64,000 nucleotides of DNA from Climacteris rufus (lineage: Eukaryota; Chordata; Aves; Passeriformes; Climacteridae). Positions 12,101 to 21,941 of this stretch are shown here, piece after piece (the stretch's first letter is position 1; each line of letters starts with the position of its first letter). The notes beneath the pieces are model-generated. The model was not told the DNA's origin. It did not search any database and worked only from the letters and a program-made list of their open reading frames with translations. Both the position numbers and the translations under genes were made by a program. The stretch covers positions 233,242-297,241 of the forward strand of contig VZRZ01007313.1 of NCBI GenBank assembly GCA_013398175.1. Direction: 5' to 3'.

Positions 12101-15100
12101 CACATGTTGTATTTCCTGGGATAATCTGCACTTCCTTACTATTTATTTGTGTTTTGCAAGCGCTGTGTGCATCCAGGCCACTTGTTTATACAAGAAACCA
12201 CCACAAATCCCTTCCTAAGGATGCTGCCTCCAGGCAAACCCCTGTAGCATCCTGGTCTCAGCTGGGGAGGGAGTGTGGGTACCAGCCTGAACCCCCAGCT
12301 CCCACTGCAAGCGGGGTCACCCAGCACTTCCCAGAGCCCAGCCTAGGTCCTTGCTCCAGGGTGGGACACAGGGATACTGCCAATTCGGGATGCTACCCAT
12401 CCGTCTGATCCCAGTGGGGAGGAGCAGGGGACCACACTGGGATGTGAGCTTGGAAAGGCAAGATACCTCCCCCTTGGTGTCTCTTCCTTGGGCAAGACAC
12501 CTAAAATAATATTTGGGCTGGCTTGAAAGCACAGTGCACCACGTCCGGGCAAGGAAACGTGATGGACTTAAGAAAACAAGGATCAGGGGGAGTCGCAGTT
12601 CAGCCAGGCTGACTGTGACATCATATGAATGTATTATAAGTAGATTAAGTTACAGATATATAATAAATATATTATAAATACATATTTTATATATAATAAA
12701 AAATTAAATACATTCCTCTCGCAAGCAAATGCCCTCAGCTGGGTGGTGACCTCCTCCAGCTGCTCACACTGCTGACAGGGGATCACCTCCGTCCCTCTCC
12801 TCCCACTTGAGGATGTGGTGGCTGAGTGGCACGGTGGGTCACATCACAGCTGAGTGGCTTGTCCATGTCCCCCATCCATCCATGGTCTCCTTCCAGGGGG
12901 TGATTGCGGATTTGAAGCTCCGAGGGGACCCGCGGGCGGCCGAGCGCCAGTGCGAGGAAGAGGAGGATGACACGGAGGTGAGCGCTGGCAGCACAGCTGG
13001 GGCAGGCTTGGGGGTGCCCCCCACCATGCTCCCAGCTCGCCCCTCACCCCTTCCCCACGGGAACACACAGGTCTCCGGTGATTTTGGCAGTGGGACAGAA
13101 GGTGGACACCAGCCCTTGGGCAAAGTCGAGGTGAGTCACTGCCTGCAGGTGTTGCACTCAGGGCAACACCCCAAAATTTTAGCGATGAGGAGGCCAAGGT
13201 CATGGGATGCTTGATGGTGTCACAACACCTGTCCCTTATGGGAAGGCACTGGGAGGTGAACAGTGCCATGGTGTCCCCTCATTGTTGGGCAGGCTGTCCC
13301 AGGGCTGGTGGATGCTGTCCCTGTGACCTCTCCCCCCGTGGCGGGGGACAGCGGCCCGAGGAGTGGCGGGGGCTCCCCACAGCAAGCCGAGAGGACCAGG
13401 GTGGAGGAGACACTGCGGATCTCCACGGGAGGTAATTCCAGCAGCTTTCCCCTTTCCTAGGGCACATAACTGGGGACACAATGGTGTGGCCATCCCCAAG
13501 CACGACTGGGTCCTTTTCTTTTCCCACAGGAACCGGCCTGAAAGGTGAGAAGGGGGAGAAGGGTGAACGCGGCTTGAAAGGAGACTCAGGGACCGGTGGC
13601 ATTGTGGGGCCAGGCAGTGTCAAGGGTCAAAAGGTGGGTGAGAGCATGATCCCTGGGGGTTCAGGGGTGTCAGTGACATGTCTATGTTTGACACCTGCTC
13701 CTCTCTGTTTCTGATCCTCAGGGGGAGAAAGGAGACCTGGGCGTCAAGGTGAGCATCGCTGGGGGATCTGGGACAAAGCCATGCCTTACCCAGGCTGCCA
13801 CCTCAGGGACCTAGCATCCATCCCTATCTCCCTCCCTTCCCCAGGGCAGTGCTGGATTTGGCTACCCTGGCTCTAAGGGCCAGAAGGGAGAGCCAGGTGA
13901 TCCTGGCCCGCCTGGGACGCTCTCTCGGCACACTGACAGCTCGGTGGTGGAGCAGGTCACCGGCCCCCCAGGGCCACCAGGAAAAGACGGAGCCCCCGGC
14001 AGGGACGGCGAGCCTGTGAGTGGGGCCTGCCATGGGGTGTCCCCTGTCCCCCCACCCTACCCACGTGCACACTGACCTCTCCCTTCTCTGCCATCCCTAG
14101 GGAGATCCTGGCGAGGACGGCAAACCTGTAAGTGGGTTGAGGGGCGATGGGGGATGACCACCCCCTTGCCCTGCCACCCTCTGATCCCCCACTGCTCCCC
14201 TTTGCAGGGTGATATGGGGCCCCCAGGGTTCCCTGGGATGCCAGGAGAGCCGGGTCTGAAGGGGGAGAAGGTGAGTGCCGGTGTTGGGGCTAACATGCTG
14301 CTGCCCCCCCTTCCTCTCACCCCCAGCTTGGCTGCACCCACAAACTGTGCTCTCTCCTCTGTGCCAGGGTGACCCAGGTGTGGGGCCGAGGGGACCCCCC
14401 GGACCACCTGGCCCCCCGGGACCGCCAGGACCCTCCTTCAAAAATGACAAACTGGTGGGTGCCCCCTGAGATACAGGGATTTGAGGGGTGTGGGGGTCCA
14501 TCAGAGGTGCAGGATGCTGCCTCCAGCCCCTGACATCACCCTCATGCTTCTCCCCCAGACCTTCATCGACATGGAGGGCTCTGGCTTTGGTGGTGACCTG
14601 GAGACCCTGCGGGTGAGTGGGGCTCTGCCTGTCCTGCCAGCTGGGAGTCGGGGACAGCCTCAGCCATGGTCCCCCACCTTCTCTTCTAGGGTCCACGAGG
14701 GCCTCCTGGTCCCCCAGGGCCACCTGGTGTGCCTGGTTTGCCAGGGGAACCAGGACGTTTTGGGATGAACCGCACAGACCTGCCAGGACCACCGGGGCTG
14801 CCGGGCAGGGACGGGATCCCTGGGCCCCCAGGGCCAGTGGTAGGTGTATGGGGTGGCTGAGGGGACCCAGCCCCACAGGGTTTTCCTGTGCTGAAAGCAC
14901 CTCCTGGGATCTTGCAGGGTCCTCAGGGTCCTCCAGGAAGAGACGGGGAGGCTGGGCAGCCAGGGCCCAAAGGAGAGCAGGTGAGTCTCCCCTGTCCCAT
15001 GTGCCACAGGAGCATGTCACAGCTTTCCCACGGGGCAGCTGGCACCCCTGGCACATCTCTGGGTGATCTCAGTTCCCAGGAGCACCATTCTGCTCCTGCC

Positions 15101-18100
15101 TGGAGCTGGGAAGCTTTTTCACACCCTCTTATCCCTCCTCTTTCTCCCCCACAGGGCAACGTGGGTGACCTTGGCCTCCCTGGTGTACCAGGACCCAAGG
15201 TACTGAGCCTGGGGTGGGGTTTTTTGGGTTCTCCATTGCAGACTGGAGGCAGGGATCTTGCTTGAGGGGCCATCTTGCAAAGGACTGGGGAGGAGGATGC
15301 TGGTATTTGGGTTCCTCCCAGATCAGTGCCACAGTTCAAGGGTGTATGGATCTGCTGACACCCCAAAGGATGCTCACCAGGCTCCTGCCACCCTCCTTTG
15401 GATTTTTAGCATTAATTCTGACCTTCTGCCAGCACCCGGGGGCAGATGGGGCAGCAGTGGGTGTAAGGACTACTCCTGTTCTCCCAGACCCATTGCAATC
15501 ACAGGGATTGCCTGCGAGCTTCCCTCCTCAGCACTGAACTCTGCTGCAGCATCAGAGCCAGCCACATGTGCAAAAATATTCCCATTTATGATTTTAGACG
15601 GGCCTCTGGTGGCCACTGTGGACATTACATGTGGAGCTGGTGGGATGAAGGATGCCCGAGCTGGGGAATGCCCCTTCCCACAAAGCCCCAAGGCAGGGGA
15701 GCACCAGGGAGAGCACCTGTGTCCTGTCCCAAAGGGGATTAAGGAGGGGATGCACTACCTCCTCCTTGCAGACTCCAAGCAGTGACCATTGTCACCTTCC
15801 ATCTGTTCCCTTCTTGTCCCCTTTGCAGGGCAACAAAGGAGAAACAGGACCAGCAGGACCCCCAGGAGAAATGGGCTTAGCTGGCCTTCCCGGGCCCATC
15901 GGACCCCGAGGGCAGCCAGGGCCCCCTGGACCCCCAGGACCACCGGGACCAGGCTACGAGGCTGGATTTGTAAGTGGTCACTGCAGTGATGGGGAGCGGA
16001 TGAGCTGGAGCTGGGAACAGATGTGGCTCAGGCCTTCTACCCCTATTTAGGGTGACATGGAGGGCTCAGGGCTGTCATTCACCCCTGGACCACCTGGACC
16101 TGAAGGACCACAGGTAGATCTGTTCTCACCCCTACCCTCCTCTCCATCCTGGGCTCCCTGGGGAATTCCCTGCCATTGTGTCCCCTGCCATCACCCGATG
16201 CTCATAGTCCCCTTCTTGTTGCTTGCAGGGGGTGCCGGGACTGCCAGGCATGAAGGTGAGGAACCCTTCCAACATCCTCCTTGCCCTGGCTCCATCCATG
16301 TAGGATGCCTGCAGGCAGCCTTTAGGGATGCCTCTGATACCTCTTTCCTTGCAGGGAGAGGTTGGCAGCCCTGGACCGCCTGGCTTGCCAGGACCGAAGG
16401 TAGGAGCACCGGGAGATTGGGATGGGCTTTGTGCCAGCTCCTGGGTTTGCAGGGCACTGGGCAGGACCCCTGTGCTCCCCAGCTGGTGCTGCATCCTGCC
16501 CTTTCCCACTCCTCATTGCAGGGAGATGCTGGCATGCCTGGCGTGGATGGCCGCCCTGGCCTGGAGGGCTTCCCTGGACCACAGGTAGGAGCATCAGCCT
16601 GCCAGTTCCAGGAGTTCCCTCACTCCAGATAGGGCACCCTTGATTGCAGCAGCTTCACCCCTCGAAGCCAAAATTCCCCCTCCCTGCTTTGGGACCTGGC
16701 TCACTGCATGCCAGTGGTGCCCACACTCCTTAAGAGCCTGTGTCCACCACCTTGCTATCACACTGGCCACCACCTCCACCCAAAATCATCACAGCTTGGC
16801 ACATTGCCAGGTCCTGGAAGCAGAGGTGAGGTGGCCTGAAGGATTTTTTTGAGCCAAAGGTGGGAGGGGGTCTCTCCTTGTGAGCCATGTGGCTCCATGT
16901 GGTGCCAAGCAAGAAGCTCATTCCTGCCTGTTCCTCTTTCCAGGGACCTAAAGGTGACAAAGGCAGCCCCGGAGAGAAGGTAGGTGCCACCAGGCTGGGG
17001 CTGGGGACCAGCCGGTGGTGGCCCTGGGGCTGATGGCTTCTGTCTTCCAGGGAGAGCGAGGCCAAGATGGTGTGGGGCTGCCCGGCCTGCCTGGTCCACC
17101 TGGTCCCCCTGGACAGGTCATCACTGTCTCCAATGAAGATGTAAGTGGTGGCACCTGGCAGGGAAAGGGGTCTTCCCAGCAGCCATCATGTGGGGGGACC
17201 AAGGGAGACCTTGCCAGCAGCTCTGACCTTCAGAGCCAAGATCAGGGTGAAAAACCTCATTTTGTCTCTTCTTGCAGAAGTCTTTGGTGGCTTTTCCTGG
17301 TCCAGAGGTAGGTGCCCTCCTGCCACCTGTGCCCACCCCTCAGCAGTGCCAGGGGGGCACCCCGATTTTTGGGAAGAGGGGGTTTGCTCTTAGAAGCATC
17401 TCTGCTTCTCCCTGCAGGGCAGACCGGGCCGCGCCGGCTTCCCGGTGAGTCGGTGACACATCTGGGGACCACAGGGGTGGCCCTGGTGACAGCTCTGGTT
17501 GTCAGTGGTGATGTGCAGGGCAACGGTGATGGACAGAGGGATTTGGGACCTGCCTTTGATGGGTTGGAATGACGTGGGCTCTGTGTCCTTCCTGCAGGGT
17601 CCAGTGGGACCAAAAGGAGAACAGGGGTCAACTGGTCCCCAGGGTGCCCCAGGGTTGAAGGTAACTGCTCCAGGCCACCTCTGCCCCATGAGGTGGTCAC
17701 ACTCCTGGTTCCTCATTGTACCTGGCCACCAGGTGACACCAGCCCTGCCACGGGAGGGAGCCTGGTCCCTCCATGCCCACTGTCTCCCCCTCTCTTGCAG
17801 GGGGAGAAGGGGGAGCCCGGTGTCATCATCAGCCCTGATGGGACTGTGGTCACCGCAAAGGTGAAAGGAGAAAAGGTGGGTGCATGGTGGGAACGGGGGG
17901 CACATCCCATGGGACAGGTGCCAGTTGGTCCCGGTGATGATGCCCTTCCCCTCTCCATTGTCTGCAGGGGGAGCCGGGGCTGCGGGGACCGATGGGACCA
18001 TCGGTAAGTCACTGTCACCATGCTCCTTGTATCCCGTGGGAACAGACGGGGATGATCCTGGGCAGAGGGGACAGGGGGTGCCCCCATACTGAGCACCCTC

Positions 18101-21100
18101 ATCCTCGTCTTTTCTCCCTTCCAGGGTCCCCCAGGACGCGCAGGGATGAAGGGAGAGATCGGCTTTCCGGGCAGACCCGTAAGACCTGCTCCCGGTTTGT
18201 TTGTGTCCTCGGCCATCGCCTCCACAGCATCCCCCCGCCCCGTTTGCACGTCCTGCACCCGCTGAACCCCAAATCCTGCCATGTCCCTGTGGGATGGGGC
18301 GAGGCCGGGGTGTTGGAGGTGATGCCGGGGTGTCAGAGGTGGCTCTGGAGCATTGGATGTGGCAGCACAAGGCTCATCTGTGCCGTTCATCCGCAGGGAC
18401 GTCCTGGAATGAACGGGCTGAAGGGCGAGAAGGGTGACCCCGCAGACACGCTGGGCTTGCGGGTGAGCACTGCTGTGACTCCCCAGCTGCTGGCCCTGCA
18501 GGGCGGGGCACACACACCCCGGGTCTCCCAATCCCTTAGGCAAAGGGCACGTCTCCTTCTCTCAGGGCTGGTTGCCCTCTGGGGCAGGGCGTGGCCTTGT
18601 GTCCCTCCCCTGTGGTGGGGTCTGTCCACTTTGCAGGACCCTGACACATCCTTTTGTCCCCCACAGGGTCCCCCGGGGCCTCCAGGACTCCCTGGGCCTC
18701 CTGGGCCACCTGGCAGCATAGTCTACAACAACGGCAATGTGAGTAACAACACGGTCACCATGAGAGACATACTGGTGTCTGGGTGTCCCAGTGCCTCCTG
18801 CCTGCCTGGAGGGCACTGAGGATGCTCTGGTGGCACATGGGACTGTCACCAGCATTGAGGGGGGTCCCCAAGGATGCTGCAGTCTCTGCAGCCACTTCCT
18901 TTGCATCCCCACAGACCTTCAGTGACTCCAGCCATCCAGCGTTCCCTGGTAAGGAGGTGTCCCTCTCCCAGTCCCCTCTGGGCAGTTTGGGGAACCTCGG
19001 CAAGGCAGGGCTGGGGGGAAACCCCCTCCCTTACAGCTGGAATGCTGCAGCTTTGAGATGGCATTTCTGCTCCTCCCCACAGGTTTCCACCAGTTTCCAG
19101 GACAAAAGGGAGAGAAAGGAGATGTCGGACCCCCAGGACCCCCAGGTAGGTGACCGGTCCCCGCTGGCAGAGGAGAGCAGGGGGTTGCTCCTGCCCATCC
19201 TGGCTCTCCTCCACTCTCCTCTCCCTCTCTCCACAGGCCACTTCCCCTATGACCCGAGTCACTTCGGTGCCAGCCTGCGGGTAAGCCCTTTGCACACTGC
19301 TGGCTGGAACCTAACACGGTTTGGGGTACTGGGTGTGCCCCAGCCGCTCACCCTAAGGCTGTGCCATCCCACAGGGTGACAAGGGGGATGCAGGTCCCAA
19401 GGGTGAGAAGGGCGAGCCGGGCAGCACCCCACTCTACGGTCCTGGAGTCTCTGCACTGCCAGGGCCTCCAGGGCCCCAGGGATACCCCGGGCTGCCGGTG
19501 AGTCCCCATGGGGCGGGGAGCAAGGGGGGCATGGCAGGGATGGCATCCCTGGGGGCTTCGCTCCAAGGGATGTTCTCTCACACTGCCTAGGGTCCCAAGG
19601 GGGACAGTGTTGTTGGGCCACCGGGGCCTCCAGGACCTCAGGGTCCCCCTGGTATTGGATACGAGGGGCGGCAGGGCCCCCCTGGCCCTCCTGGCCCCCC
19701 TGGTCCACCCGGTCCACCATCCTTCCCAGGTCCTCACAGACAACGTGAGTATCTACCCTGCTGTATCCCTCCCTGCACCCCAGCATCCTTCCCTGTACCC
19801 TCAGCATCCTTCCCTGCACCCCCAGCATCCCTCCTTGTAACCCATTGTGTCCCTCCCTGCACCTCTGCATTCCTCCCCATGCTGCATCCCTCTCCATCTC
19901 CCCCTTCTCCGCCCACAGCTATCAGCATCCCTGGACCCCCAGGACCACCAGGACCCCCTGGACCGCCAGGCACTAGTGGGATGTCCTTGGGGGTGAGTCG
20001 GGGCTCTGGGCTGGGGGTGACCTATGGGATGGCTGATCCCTGAGCCCCGCTCTGGGCTGTGCCCGCAGCTCCGGGCCGTGCCGACGTACCAGGCGATGCT
20101 GAGCGCTGCGCATGAGCTGCCCGAGGGCAGCCTCGTCTTCCTGACCGACCGGCAAGAGCTCTACGTCCGCCTGCGCGGGGGCTTCCGCAGGGTGCTGGTG
20201 AGTGGGGGGGGCGGAGGGGCAGCCTGGCCTGGGCTGTGCCACCCAGCTCTGGGGGAGCACCGACAGCACCGCCCTGGGGGCTCGGTGGTGACTCTTGGTG
20301 ATGCCCGGGGGTCCCCCCACCCGTGCGCGAGGAAGAGGAGAGGGGGGCAGCTGGGATCTGATGTGCCATGCCCTTGCAGCTGGAGGAGCACAACCTGATC
20401 CCCAGTTCGGCTCTGGTGAGTCCTCTGTTCCCCATAAACATCCTCCATCCTCAGCTTATCCCCATCCTCCATCCTCATACATCCTCACCCCGTCTCCAAC
20501 CATCTCCATCCCCAACCATATTTATCCATCACCAATCATCTTCATCCTCTTCTCCATCCACCCCCAACCATCTCCATCCCCATCTCCATCCAACCACAAC
20601 CTTCTCCATCCCTCCCCAACCACCTTCATCCCCATCCCCATTCCCATCCCCATCCCCACCTGGGGCACCGCCCCACCCTCTCAGCCTGTGTTCCCCTCCC
20701 CAGGACAACGAGGTGTATGACAAGCCGCCCACCCTCCACTACGCCGGCCCCCAGCCCCGCGGGCCCCTGCATCCCCTCCGCAACCACGTCCCCCCGCCCA
20801 CCGCCCGACCCTGGCGCGGGGATGAGGTGGTGGCCAACCAGCACCGCCTGCCCGAGCAGCCCCTGCTCCACCACCAGCATGAGCTCCTCAACGGTTACTA
20901 CATCCACCGCCGGCCGGATCCGGCCCCCGTGGCCGCCCACGTGCACCAGGACTTCCAGCCCGCTGTGAGTGCCACATGCCAGCGGAAGGGAGGTGATGGT
21001 GGTGGCCAAAGCTGTGTCCCTCAAGCCCTGCTGTCCCCTCTCGGCAGCTTCACCTGGTGGCCCTGAACACCCCGCTGAGCGGTGGCATGCGCGGCATCCG

Positions 21101-21941
21101 AGGAGCTGATTTCCAGTGCTTCCAGCAAGCCCGGCAGGTCGGGCTGACCGGCACCTTCCGTGCCTTCCTCTCCTCGCGCTTGCAGGATCTCTACAGCATC
21201 GTGCGCAGGGCCGACCGTGCCACCGTGCCCATCGTCAACCTCCGGGTATGTGTGTGTCCCCATCCCCTTCCCGACACTCTCTGAGCCCCAAGGGATCATA
21301 GAATAAGATCACAGAGTCATTATAGTTGGAAACGACCTCTAAGATCATTGACTCCAACAATTAACCCAGCACTGCCAAGATTTGGGATGCAGAGCATCCC
21401 AAAGCCTCCATCCGTCGTGAAGCATCCTCTTCCTGGAGGCTGCTGGGGCTCAGACCTCCTGAGATGCTCTTGGGGTACAGGCAGGGCTAAACCCCCTTCT
21501 TCCCCACTTTCCCTCCCTTCCCACCAGGATGAAGTGCTCTTCAATAACTGGGAAGCCCTTTTCACGGGCAGCGGGGCCCCGCTGCGAGCCGGCACCCGCA
21601 TCCTCTCCTTTGATGGCCGGGATGTCCTGCGGGATGCAGGATGGTGAGTTCAGGATCGAGTGATGGGGAAATGGGGTTTGGAGCATGGTGGGGGGCAGCA
21701 GCAGCCCCCAAACTTTCACTTTTCCAGGCCACAGAAGAGTGTCTGGCATGGCTCGGATGCCAAGGGCCGGCGCTTGCCCGAGAGCTACTGTGAGACGTGG
21801 CGGACGGAGGAGCGCGCCGTCACCGGCCAGGCTTCCTCCCTGGCCTCTGGAAAACTGCTGGAGCAGGTGGCCAGCAGCTGCCAGCACGCCTTCATTGTCC
21901 TCTGCATTGAGAACAGCTTCATGACCGCCGCCAAAAAGTGA
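4393..21941 (+). CDS. COL18A1: Collagen type XVIII alpha-1 chain, long frizzled-containing form (42 coding exons)
   Basis: This is a basement-membrane heparan-sulphate proteoglycan of the multiplexin family whose C-terminal endostatin fragment is anti-angiogenic. The 42 exons, each bounded by GT and AG, join in frame to 1,917 residues: signal peptide 1 to about 22, low-complexity region with 11-residue repeats 136-353, frizzled domain about 484-594, thrombospondin-N/LamG-like domain 602-783, acidic linker, interrupted Gly-X-Y collagen from about 879 to 1600, trimerisation segment 1601-1655, hinge 1656-1733, endostatin 1734-1917. Most collagen exons are multiples of 9 bp starting with a Gly codon, as expected for the family. 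The human long form is about 1,754 residues; the excess here is largely the repeat array. The ATG at 4,393 was chosen because it begins a hydrophobic signal peptide. The short-form exons lie outside the window or were not recognised. The gene converges on SLC19A1. Confidence 0.96.
4798..5451 (+). repeat. COL18A1: Coding minisatellite: 20 tandem 33-bp units in COL18A1
   Basis: The translated array reads as twenty consecutive units of consensus T-E-D-P/L-Q-L-L-G/R-x-G-T. All are 11 residues except the eleventh, which is 9. Every indel is a multiple of three, so the frame is kept throughout. The units alternate loosely between Pro and Leu at position 4. The array lies between the N-terminal Pro-rich stretch and the frizzled domain, where human collagen XVIII has a disordered region. 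The absence of stop codons in several other frames follows from the repeat composition and does not indicate other genes. Confidence 0.93.
5838..6180 (+). other. COL18A1: Frizzled cysteine-rich domain coding segment
   Basis: The ten cysteines fall in the order and spacing of a frizzled CRD: C-x9-C near the start, the CH...WFLC pair in the middle, the C-QGF-C-EAVRDL-C cluster and two closing cysteines. The segment ends just before the splice donor at 6,197. Complete cysteine content suggests a foldable domain. The call rests on motif reading without an alignment score. Confidence 0.88.
6197..9680 (+). other. COL18A1: COL18A1 intron (3.5 kb)
   Basis: This intron joins the frizzled exon to the thrombospondin-N-like exon. 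It starts GTAACG and ends TTCTTGCAG. No additional coding exon was recognised inside. It contains a T/C-rich run at about 8,480-8,520 and the 3' end of a CR1 element at about 9,308-9,422. Confidence 0.8.
9308..9422 (+). mobile_element. CR1 LINE 3' fragment
   Basis: The segment contains the diagnostic CR1 tail: a block like AAGTGTCCCTGCCCAGGGCA, then ATGATCTTTAAGGTCCCTTC, then the short terminal repeats ATGCTATGATTCTGTGAT. It is severely 5'-truncated and inserted in the plus orientation within a COL18A1 intron. Confidence 0.85.
9681..10225 (+). CDS. COL18A1: COL18A1 exon: thrombospondin-N/laminin-G-like domain
   Basis: This 545-bp exon is bounded by TTGCAG and CAG|GTAAGA and enters in phase 1. 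It encodes residues 602-783. The reading SEVSLLELIGDPP, then VARYHLPSPFYRDFSLLFHI and the closing GLFVAQAGGADPDKYQ are close to the thrombospondin N-terminal-like (TSPN/LamG) domain of vertebrate collagen XVIII. All isoforms share this domain. Confidence 0.96.
11617..11718 (+). mobile_element. CR1 LINE 3' fragment
   Basis: The sequence runs from GGACATGGTTTAGTGG through AGTGCTGGGTTAATGG and TTGGACTCAGTGGTCTTAGA to a terminal ATTCCATGGTTCTGTGG. This is the tail signature of a second CR1 subfamily, inserted in the plus orientation in an intron. Confidence 0.85.
12622..12715. repeat. AT-rich low-complexity tract
   Basis: About 90 bases of alternating TATA/ATAA-like sequence stand out in an otherwise GC-rich gene. 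The tract contains several AATAAA-like and ATTATA words but lies within an intron, where they are probably neutral. Confidence 0.8.
12897..13431 (+). CDS. COL18A1: COL18A1 acidic linker exons (12,897-12,977; 13,071-13,130; 13,293-13,431)
   Basis: Three exons of 81, 60 and 139 bp link the LamG-like domain to the collagen. The first starts GVIADLKLRGDP and ends in an acidic EEEEDDTE run. The second contains GDFGSGTEGG, a Ser-Gly in acidic context that is a candidate glycosaminoglycan site. The third is Pro/Ser/Thr-rich and ends in phase 1. The same order is found in the human protein. Confidence 0.9.
13530..19992 (+). CDS. COL18A1: COL18A1 interrupted collagenous region (31 exons)
   Basis: The exons are 13530-13633, 13722-13748, 13845-14015, 14101-14127, 14208-14270, 14368-14454, 14559-14612, 14690-14839, 14918-14980, 15155-15199, 15829-15969, 16051-16113, 16229-16255, 16355-16399, 16522-16584, 16944-16979, 17051-17140, 17278-17307, 17418-17444, 17598-17660, 17801-17875, 17968-18003, 18125-18178, 18397-18462, 18667-18738, 18915-18948, 19083-19145, 19237-19280, 19375-19497, 19591-19744 and 19919-19992. 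They encode Gly-X-Y runs broken by short non-collagenous segments such as FIDMEGSGFGGDLE, a Ser-Gly motif at the position of a known heparan-sulphate site in human collagen XVIII. Most exons are in phase 0, begin with Gly and are 27, 36, 45, 54 or 63 bp long. The 34/63/44-bp and 154/74-bp groups split codons but rejoin in frame. The triple helix trimerises alpha-1(XVIII) and can bend at the interruptions. Confidence 0.92.
15200..15828 (+). other. COL18A1: COL18A1 intron (629 bp)
   Basis: This is the longest intron within the collagenous block. It starts GTACTG and ends CCTTTGCAG. I see no exon or repeat in it. Confidence 0.8.
16585..16943 (+). other. COL18A1: COL18A1 intron (359 bp)
   Basis: Starts GTAGGA and ends TTTCCAG. 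No other feature is visible. Confidence 0.8.
19745..19918 (+). repeat. COL18A1: Intronic tandem repeat of about 20 bp
   Basis: Within this 174-bp COL18A1 intron, imperfect copies of a unit resembling CAGCATCCTTCCCTGCACCC repeat at least four times, and more degenerate CCCTCCCTGCACC copies follow. The splice sites GTGAGT and GCCCACAG lie outside the array. Confidence 0.75.
20069..20415 (+). CDS. COL18A1: COL18A1 trimerisation-domain exons (20,069-20,197; 20,380-20,415)
   Basis: Two phase-0 exons of 129 and 36 bp encode residues 1601-1655. The segment QAMLSAAHELPEGSLVF followed by RQELYVRLRGGFRRV matches the compact trimerisation domain at the start of the NC1 region. In multiplexins this domain registers the three chains. 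Residue identity with the human domain is moderate but the pattern of hydrophobic and aromatic residues is kept. Confidence 0.93.
20440..20660. repeat. COL18A1: Intronic CCATC-rich minisatellite
   Basis: The 288-bp intron between the trimerisation and hinge exons is filled with irregular CCATCCCCA/CCATCTCCA units. This is low-complexity DNA with no coding signal. Confidence 0.75.
20704..20964 (+). CDS. COL18A1: COL18A1 hinge and endostatin N-terminus exon
   Basis: This 261-bp exon encodes the Pro/His-rich protease-sensitive hinge and the first residues of endostatin. ARPWRGDEVVA resembles the human hinge. The last nine codons, HVHQDFQPA from position 20,938, are the endostatin N-terminus. 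Cathepsin and metalloprotease cleavage of the mammalian hinge releases endostatin. Confidence 0.94.
21048..21941 (+). CDS. COL18A1: COL18A1 endostatin exons (21,048-21,245; 21,528-21,643; 21,728-21,941)
   Basis: Three exons complete endostatin, which is 184 residues counted from 20,938 to the TGA at 21,939-21,941. The segments GGMRGIRGADFQCFQQAR, DLYSIVRRADRA and CIENSFMTA are near-identical to mammalian endostatin. Zinc ligands H1, H3, H11 and D76 are all present by position count. Four cysteines allow the two nested disulphides. Exon junctions are phase 0, phase 2 (splitting the Trp codon of GWPQKSVW) and the stop. Endostatin binds heparan sulphate and integrins and inhibits endothelial growth. 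Confidence 0.97.
21296..21382 (-). mobile_element. CR1 LINE 3' fragment in an endostatin intron
   Basis: The plus strand starts with TCATAGAATAAGATCACAGA, then TTGGAAACGACCTCTAAGAT and TTAACCCAGCACTGCCA. This is the reverse complement of a CR1 tail. It lies in the 282-bp intron at 21,246-21,527 and takes up a substantial part of it. Confidence 0.85.

Larger units (their letters stand above)
10226..12896 (+). other. COL18A1: COL18A1 intron (2.7 kb)
   Basis: The intron begins GTAAGA and ends CTTCCAG. It carries a truncated CR1 at 11,617-11,718 and an AT-rich tract at about 12,622-12,715. No exon was recognised. Confidence 0.8.

Noticed and set aside
14097..15056. 319-residue open frame on the minus strand in the collagen region
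   Set aside because: It is the antisense of Gly-Pro-Pro-coding exons and GC-rich introns. Such DNA lacks stop codons on both strands, and the peptide shows no domain.
17390..18543. Overlapping minus-strand open frames of 276 and 326 residues
   Set aside because: They are shadows of collagen XVIII exons and cross several well-defined plus-strand splice sites.
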